Below, piece by piece: positions 57,006 to 64,000 of a stretch of DNA of 64,000 nt. Where the stretch lies: positions 307,547-371,546 of the forward strand of contig JAODTK010005878.1 of NCBI GenBank assembly GCA_026419785.1. The letters are read 5' to 3'. The stretch comes from Sclerodactyla briareus. Taxonomy: Eukaryota > Echinodermata > Holothuroidea > Dendrochirotida > Sclerodactylidae. A program made the translations under genes and the position numbers. Numbering within the stretch: the stretch's first letter is position 1; each line of letters opens with the position of its first letter. The notes below the pieces were generated by a model. That model was not told the origin of the DNA and did not search any database. It was given only the letters and a program-made list of their open reading frames with translations.

Positions 57006-60000
57006 CTTAGGATATCAGAGTGACCAGAACCATCTGGCCGCGACTTATTCCCACCAGCCTGACTGCTTCATTGCCAATACCCAACTGCCCGGATTCTTCC
57101 TCATTACCCCCATGGGCTAAACGTTATAAATATTGTAACTATTGCCAGACTACACGCACTTTTACGTGAACCTATTAATTAATTTCACACTAGGATTGAT
57201 TATTGATCAACTTTAACCGAATGCTTGCATGGATGATCGGCGCACTATGCAGAATTTTCTCCTGTTTGGGGCCGATGTGACCATTTGGATTCGGGTGGTG
57301 AATGCATTAGGTTAACGGCTCATCCTCACAGCAGCGGGTCATTTAAGTCCACTAAATCAGGCAAGCGAATATTTCTTATTACGTGATCATTTAACACCAC
57401 GGTTAAAAATAATTCCGACTAATTCCGCCCATCCATGCACCTCAAAAGTACCATACATGTATAGCTACATCCTCAAATATAGTTTAACCTTGTGTTTCAA
57501 TCGGTTGTTCACCCACGGAGCGAAGATTTCACTTCCAATCCATAAGGCGAAAAGCACCTTTCACAACTACATGTCATTCTACCCCTCCAACTTCAGAGAT
57601 AGCCTCACTGATCTGCCATGATTCATTGTCTATGACTGTAGGATTTTCGTTTGTTGTGTCACGTGATTTATGAGTGCGAGTTTAAATGATAATGATAGTT
57701 CAAGGTAAGCGTTTTATCCCCCTTATATTGATAATCAACTCGGTAGGGTAGGATGATCATGAAGATCCTAACGACACAATCAATTGATTGCGACAATAAA
57801 TTAGTTATCCCTAGGTCTTTGAAATATAACTTGACCTTGACGAGTACAGCAGGTACTCCTCGTAAACCTAGAGAACGGGCGAAAAACAGTTTGTTTTACA
57901 GCGCACACGAGAGACAACACCATTTACTCGTCCCTTTATCTTCTCAATACCTCCCCGCGATGGCCAAAGTATCCAAGAATGGAGGCAGGAGCCCTGACGA
58001 AAATAACCGAGGTATATATCGATATATATATATCTATATATATATATATATATTAAATATTATATAGATAGATATATAATATATATATATATATATATAA
58101 TATTATATATATAATATATATATATATAATTTTAGTAATATATATATATTTAGTATATATAATATTTGAGGTATCTATATATATTTAGTATATATATATA
58201 TTTGAGTATATATATATATAATATATATATAGATATAATATAATATATATTAATATATATATATATAGATATATAATATATATATAGTCCTTCTATATCT
58301 ATATACATATATAATAGATATATATATCAAGTCTGTCATTCTTTGGCTTTGGGATTGATGTCATAATAAACTACGGACTCTCCGCAAGAAAAGAACGCTG
58401 TTAACAACCAAGAAATTCAAGACTTCCCGCACACCATCATCAGCGTCACCTTTCAAGGCAACGAAGGATAATCCCGGGAACACAGTACCCAACATAATGT
58501 ACACATTTTCAGTCTCGAAATATAGGGAGGACACAGGTGCCTAGACAGTTGATACATCATGCTGCTCAGGATTCTTCATAGAGTACCTCTAAGCACAGAT
58601 GCTCCGGAAACTAGTAAAGTCGATAGATTATGGAAGGAAGCCATTCCACCTCCTGCATCCCCTCAACTGACACGGAGAGCTCTTATAGTAACCAAACACT
58701 GGGTCCTTGAAACGACCAGGCACTGAATAAACTCACCGAGGTAGACCCACTATGTTTTTGCAGTGATTGTCTCAAATAGTACTATTCTTTAAGTTCATAA
58801 AGCTTCTCGAATGAATGATCAATGACACAAATCTGAAGTGTTTGATGTCTACTAATCAATCTGTTTCAGGTTGTTCTTGAAAGGACGAAGTAATTAATGT
58901 ATTTATTGAACAATAATCGGTGAAAGATCAGATGACAGAATCAGTCTAGAAACGATACGGGTTATGGATGATACATCACAATCAAATACACAACGAAATG
59001 AACATCTTGTCATCAGTCTTGTTGATGAACACTGCGATATTCCACAATTCCACCCCTGGGTCTCGGCTAAGATTCCACGGGTGTGGATACGGGATATGGT
59101 AGAATATGGAAATTGCAGATTTGCGAGAAAGAATGATTTGTTAAGAGATTCCACGGTATAACTATGAAGAGAGGCCCATCGTTAATATAGCACCTTATCA
59201 TAAAGATGCCAATTTTTATTCTTTTATTTCATGTTCTATTGAGCGTTTGCGGTTCTATCGGCACTTTCAAACTCCCGTCCTGCGTTGTATTTTGTATTTG
59301 GTTTTTATGGACTCGTTTTTGCTTGGGCTGGTGGTGCTCGATAGTGTCGTGAGTGTCATTACCCTGTTGGTAATTAATCAGCATAACTTTTCACGCCATC
59401 ATGGTTTTTTTTGACATAAGGTAACACTAACCATGTTCATACCCCCTCCCACCGAGCCAACACCACAGAGATTTCTCATTCATATAGGGATACATTTGAC
59501 AGATATATAGATGATTTACCTTGTAATGTGATCGACGTCCCTCTCGTTACAACTTCAATTCGTAATGCAATTTCATAAATTTGAATTATGGAACACGGCC
59601 ATTCACCGAACTATCTTGACTGGTCGAACAGGACTTCTCGACGAAATATGTTTATAGGTCATAGTATACCTATAATACCATACAATATGCAACAAATGCC
59701 TATTATTGATTCATTTATGACGGAAAGCGTTCCTCCGTTCCGCGCACTAGGAGGGACAAAGCGTCGAGTCTTCAAAACTCGAGGGTCCTTGTAAAATCGC
59801 AGAGGTTACACATGGCTAGTTTCCGGTTGTCAAATTCCCAGTCTGAATGTCTAGGCTCGCCAGGAATGTAGCACCACTACGCATAATGGGCGAAGACGCA
59901 GAGCGAACGTTGGTGCTGTACTGAGTTGCAATGGGCAGTTCGTGGCCTTCACTTCATGGGGTCCCGATGTATGCAGTGGTCTTTCTTCTGGGGATACTGG

Positions 60001-60295
60001 GATTTTGTAAATCCGCAATAAGCCGCGTCGTCGTAGTTGTGATCATTCGAGTCGTGCTGGTGATCATCCACGATCAATACGACATGGTTCCTTTATGAAC
60101 CTTACTTGGCTTCTTGAATAATTCAAATCACATGACCCTCGTTACACGCGATCTAGTTAGGTCTGTATTCGTGCAGAGGCAAGTTATCCAGAAGTCAAAG
60201 ACAATGATTGGGTGTATGATTTTTTTCCCCTCAGAAGTAAATTCTTTTTTCATTTGGCTTACGAACGTGATGTTCTTCTGGAACATATAAAATTG
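57006..60295. other. Non-coding stretch with a long TA array
   Basis: I see no gene. A 104-codon plus frame (57753-58067) runs into the TA array and has no recognisable motif. Frames at 58903-59161 are open on both strands. The plus frame 59588-59794 (68 residues) is not recognisable. Confidence 0.5.
58012..58330. repeat. Long imperfect (TA)n array
   Basis: About 320 bp of TA repeats are interspersed with GATATA, TTAGTA and TTTGAG variants. It is the longest TA block in the window, and no element remnant could be recognised at either edge. Confidence 0.95.
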
Positions 60296-60460
60296 GCTAT
60301 GTTTTTCACCCACGACATCCCCAAGCCGTCACACCAGCAACAGTAATCGCTGCACTTCGCTGCAATAGCTAATTGTCTCATTATTAGAGCTGAACACACA
60401 ACTGACGTCGTCTGTTTGGTCCCTTAATTTTTTCCTCTTCATCTCAGCGGTACTGACACC
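60296..60460. repeat. Third, partial copy of the large repeat
   Basis: CACCCACGACATCCCCAAG, CACACCAGCAACAGTAATCG, TTGTCTCATTATTAGAGCTG and TCAGCGG follow the same order as 61785-61935 in copy B and 55155-55310 in copy A. The similarity starts and stops within ~165 bp. Confidence 0.7.
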
Positions 60461-61544
60461 AAAATCACCTGCGAAGAAACGCATGCGAACATGTTAAGAT
60501 TGACCTGGTGGTTGTCAAGCAAAAAATCTCTTTATTTATTACTTACTCTCACTTTGTCAATAAAGTAATACAGTTCATCACTATACGTTAAATGGAGTCC
60601 TTCTCTTGCCGGAGATGCCTGTACATTTGAAAATTGTGAAAGCAAAGTCATAAATGTTTGGCGACATCATAACGATGCGTCGTAGCCAGTCTACTGTCAT
60701 TGTCCTGATTTCAAAGCTAGAACGATGGTATTAATAATAATGTAATAAGAACAATATATCATTCCTACCCTAGGCCTGACCGTCGAGTTTAACGAAAGGA
60801 CGATAGCTAAACTGAACCAGTGTTTATAGATGGGGTGGGTGCGATAAGGGTTTCCATTTTTTGGACTGCTCCTTCTTTTGGGGAGATGGGGGCAGATCTT
60901 TTTTGGCTAAGGAGGCGCCTCCCTTAAGCAGCAGGTATTGAGCCACAAATTCAGCTTAGGGTCCTATTAAAAGTCTAAATCAAATGAATATGCAGCGCTT
61001 GCTACTGCCCCTTCTACTCTAAACTCTCCGTTTATAATTGCATCACGACCCCCACAATCTCGGAAGTACAAGTGTTAATGACATGCTGCAACGAGATTGG
61101 ATGACTACCAGTGTCTGAGTGTGACGATAATTTTTTCATGAGGGCAAAACGTTTTAGCAATGATTACGACTGCTGTGCTTCATAGTTGGAAAGAGTTCGT
61201 CATTGTGGACATCATTCATTTCTATCGTCCATGCTATCGTCCGGAAAAATCAAGTCAGCCCTAACTAACTTCGTACAGTCTTGGTTCGTTCGCCCTGTAA
61301 TATAATAATGATTGTTTCGTGTGAGTTGCGACTGTAATTGACCTATTGAGATGCCCATTACCCACGCTGTTAATACAAGCATCGTGCATATCCCCGAGAA
61401 TCAACCAGCTCAAATTGGTATTAATTTTTTAGGCGCTTTGCAATAGCATGTGAAACACATTGGATTCTTCTAACGACTGTTCAACTCATTACGGTATGGA
61501 AGGTGGTTGAGAAGACAATGTATAGAACATGTGGACACGTTCTA
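60461..61544. other. Non-coding spacer
   Basis: Nothing recognised apart from a segment at 61033-61110 that shares short blocks with 2424-2520. Confidence 0.5.
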
Positions 61545-64000
61545 ACATACTGGATTCGGTTTTTTCAATTGAAAACTTTTCAGAATTGTCTTGAATAATC
61601 GGTAATTAGCCGAAAAGAGGTAGTGAAACGCGGAAAGCTTTGAATGAGCACTGGAATAAACTGGGATGGATTAAGCGAAAACCCCAACCCACTCTTAGGT
61701 TTTCAAGATGCGTTCTGTAATTGCCTAATTCCCCCGGGATGACATATTTGCAGTGAAACGTATAAGAGCCCATCGATCACATCCACCCACGACATTGTCT
61801 GCTACACAAACCCTGTCACCCAGCAACAAGTACAACTCGCCGCACGTTCGCTGTAATACTTGATCGTCTCATTAATGAAGCTGAATAAACAATTGACTTC
61901 ATCTGGTCTACGCGCGGTTTTCTTTCAGCGGAAAAACATGACCCCCTATAGGAATGATATTAAAGAGTATCTTCACTAATAAAATATTTGTCGGGCGGAA
62001 TTTTCGTCTATTAATTAATAGGGTTTCTCAAGTACATAGAGTGTATTATACCACTTAACAAATGCTTGTCTTTCAGTGATTCACAGCAAGAATACCGTTA
62101 GGTAGCATAGTCGTGAAATAAATGACTTTCGGTACTCTTCGCGCCATAAGTCTCCGAAATACCACACATTTATTTGCTGTCTCGTCAGCCGAGTCAGTCA
62201 CACAGTTTATTGGGCGTTGGGCTCCACTCTACCCTCGAGAATCTGGGTTCGAAGCTGGACGGGTCATCCTGAAGCCATGAGAATACGTGCCTACGTTTTT
62301 GCACGAGAAATTGGCGCGGTGCATACGAGAGTAGCAAGTGGGGGTTGTCGATTGCCGGTAATTACTCGCCCCCCCTCGCCATTAAAGTAACGACGAGAGA
62401 CATCATTCCAACCGGCTTACTATGTCCGTGCACCCTGTGAAAACATCGCAACTGACAAAAAGTAAAGTTCCTTTGCCAGGTCTTGGAGGTCGGCCCATTG
62501 CTGACAAGTAATATATATACCAAAAACGATCGCGTTCTTTCCTTGTCGAAGATACCATGGTCAGGTACCAAATAATTAGGACCCAAAGACAACATAAAAT
62601 CGAACGGGGAAGAATAGTTGATTGCAAACTATACATACCTCCTCATTTGCCCTTGTCAAATTGCGATATCACACACTCACCCGTGATTTCGACAAATAGC
62701 GAATAAAATGTGCATGTACGCTACATCGAGGTAGGATAACGGTAACATACAACATTGAGGAGGGGGAAAAAAGGCGCCTTCAAATTGTATTTTAGCCGAT
62801 ATTCGTCGAGCCAGGGTTACTTATGATTATATTTTTTCACAGATTTCTGTGCCACTTGTTAATAAATCTGCGGTAACAAAATGGTACAGTGTTAATATAT
62901 GATAACTAACTGACCAAGTACGATTTTAATACATGTAACGGGATTCCACGGTTTCGTCGATAACTTCTGTAATGTTGATGCGTTTTGGACGAAGCGGTTC
63001 TATGATATGATAATGATTCTAAGATCACATCTGACGAACAGTATATCAAGTCGGGTGCTGTCAAGCGTTTCGTAAAAACAAACGTGATAACTACAGAGGT
63101 GTCGATGCGTCACTGTCTTGGCCTGTTGATGCGTTCTTCTGGAAGCAACATGGCGCCGGAATATGCGTAACTATTCCACTGATTACATCTTAATGAAAGT
63201 ATATCATGTGCGTTGTCGTCAAGCCAAGCAAGGTTACTAACCAGCGTGTAACTACACGGTTTTACGCGCTCACTGCCCTAGACAACTTTGTATAGTGTAG
63301 TCAGTCTGTTTGACACAACCGGACCAATGACTAAGTAATATTGGTTGCATCCACAAAATGCTAATACAAAACAATTGACGGACCAAAAATTAGAACAAAA
63401 GGTACATTATCAAAGGTATTTTTTGAACTGACTGCCTTCAATTGGAAACCAACGAAAGCTCCAGCGTTTGAAAGTGTTGCCAACCATTAGAATTGTTGAT
63501 TCGAGGATGAACAGGATTAGGGTAATCAAATTACATACGCGGGAATATGTCATTATGAGTATACTTATAGGGGGTGCCTACCCATCGCCACAATCTAACG
63601 AGTGGGAAAGTCCTACCATTTTAGAGAACACCGACTGGACCACGAGGTCACTCTCCTAGAGGCAGACGATAGAAATGAACAGAAGATTGTTAGAGACGAA
63701 AAGCTCCCCATTATCCCATTACAATGCAACCACAAGTAAGGTTTTCTGCACTAGGTTTTTCAATGACACATGATAGAAATTGTTATATCATATGATACGC
63801 GGAAAAAGAACCTCCAAAATTTTGGTAGAAAACGGTCCTGCCAAGTAGCCCATTAAGACGTTAAACATGTAAACTGCACCTCAAACATGGGTATTCGAAT
63901 CTCTATAAAGGTGGGAAAGTTAATATTCATCAGCCATGTTGTAAGGTTGACCTAACGAGATATTTCGTTCAGTTGGTATGCCTGATCATACAAAAGCCCT
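61545..64000. repeat. Large dispersed repeat, copy B, runs off the window
   Basis: This is the direct partner of 54905-57005. It contains about 370 bp (62515-62890) not present in copy A and continues to the right end of the window, so its true length is unknown. Overlapping minus frames at 62362-62636 are open but have no match in copy A, which argues against coding. Confidence 0.85.
62186..62269 (+). mobile_element. tRNA-like SINE head inside copy B
   Basis: GCCGAGTCAGTCACACAGTT and TCTGGGTTCGAAGCTGGACG correspond to the A- and B-box regions of the head at 55557-55631. Both boxes have decayed. Confidence 0.5.

Noticed and set aside
1..64000. Prokaryotic operon, prophage or integrated virus
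   Set aside because: No dense collinear frames, no ribosome-binding-site pattern, no capsid, terminase, integrase or retroviral gag-pol-env layout; all RT blocks are LINE type and the single GIY-YIG block is Penelope type.

Overview
This window looks like gene-poor nuclear DNA from an animal, most likely a marine invertebrate. The DNA is AT-rich and full of stops, with no operons, ribosome-binding sites, rRNA or intact tRNA genes. It is littered with decayed retrotransposons of animal types: L2/CR1-like and Jockey-like LINEs, an RTE/BovB-like fragment, a site-specific R2/R4/NeSL-type LINE, and a Penelope-like element with a GIY-YIG nuclease. It also carries tRNA-derived SINE-like pieces, long TA arrays, minisatellites and a ~310-350 bp satellite. 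A SINE-like insert ending near 'GGCGTTAAAC' recalls mollusc SINEs, but that is only a weak hint to phylum.

Layout. 1-6.2 kb is mostly unannotatable, with a purine/G-quadruplex tract (820-870), a short perfect hairpin (3502-3543) and one plausible terminal coding exon (3874-4125). 6.18-8.82 kb is a tandem duplication whose minus strand keeps a matching open frame with an Ig-like Cys-Asn-Pro-Cys-Trp pattern in both copies. 9.6-12.3 kb is a minus-strand Jockey-superfamily element (endonuclease plus reverse transcriptase). 13.5-15.3 kb holds two different plus-strand RT fragments. 17.5-18.5 kb is a ~0.5 kb tandem duplication with mosaic divergence. 23.7-25.2 kb is a minus-strand L2-like RT with an intact YADD. 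A CpG-dense island at 28.9-29.0 kb precedes a GTAT array. 30.0-32.9 kb has a minus CR1-like fragment and a plus R4/NeSL-like element head to head around a triplet repeat.

35.4-36.7 kb has a perfect 109-bp triplication, an L2-like C-terminus and a ~216-bp duplication. 39.3-40.5 kb has a 20-bp minisatellite, a pentanucleotide array and a dispersed repeat here named R1. 42.6-44.7 kb alternates TA arrays with an inverted-repeat element and a Penelope-like remnant. 45.5-48.4 kb is R1 again, split by a ~1.9 kb satellite whose units carry clustered AGGTCA half-sites. 52.1-54.5 kb has a satellite relative and a plus CR1-like element. 54.9-57.0 and 61.5-64.0 kb are two direct copies of a >2 kb repeat, with a third partial copy at 60.3 kb.

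No complete host gene is supported. The most interesting features are the satellite embedded in R1 with nuclear-receptor-like half-sites, the TA-array/inverted-repeat/Penelope cluster with degenerate hammerhead-like motifs, and the duplicated Ig-like open frame. Homology calls rest on motif recognition alone; no database search was run.
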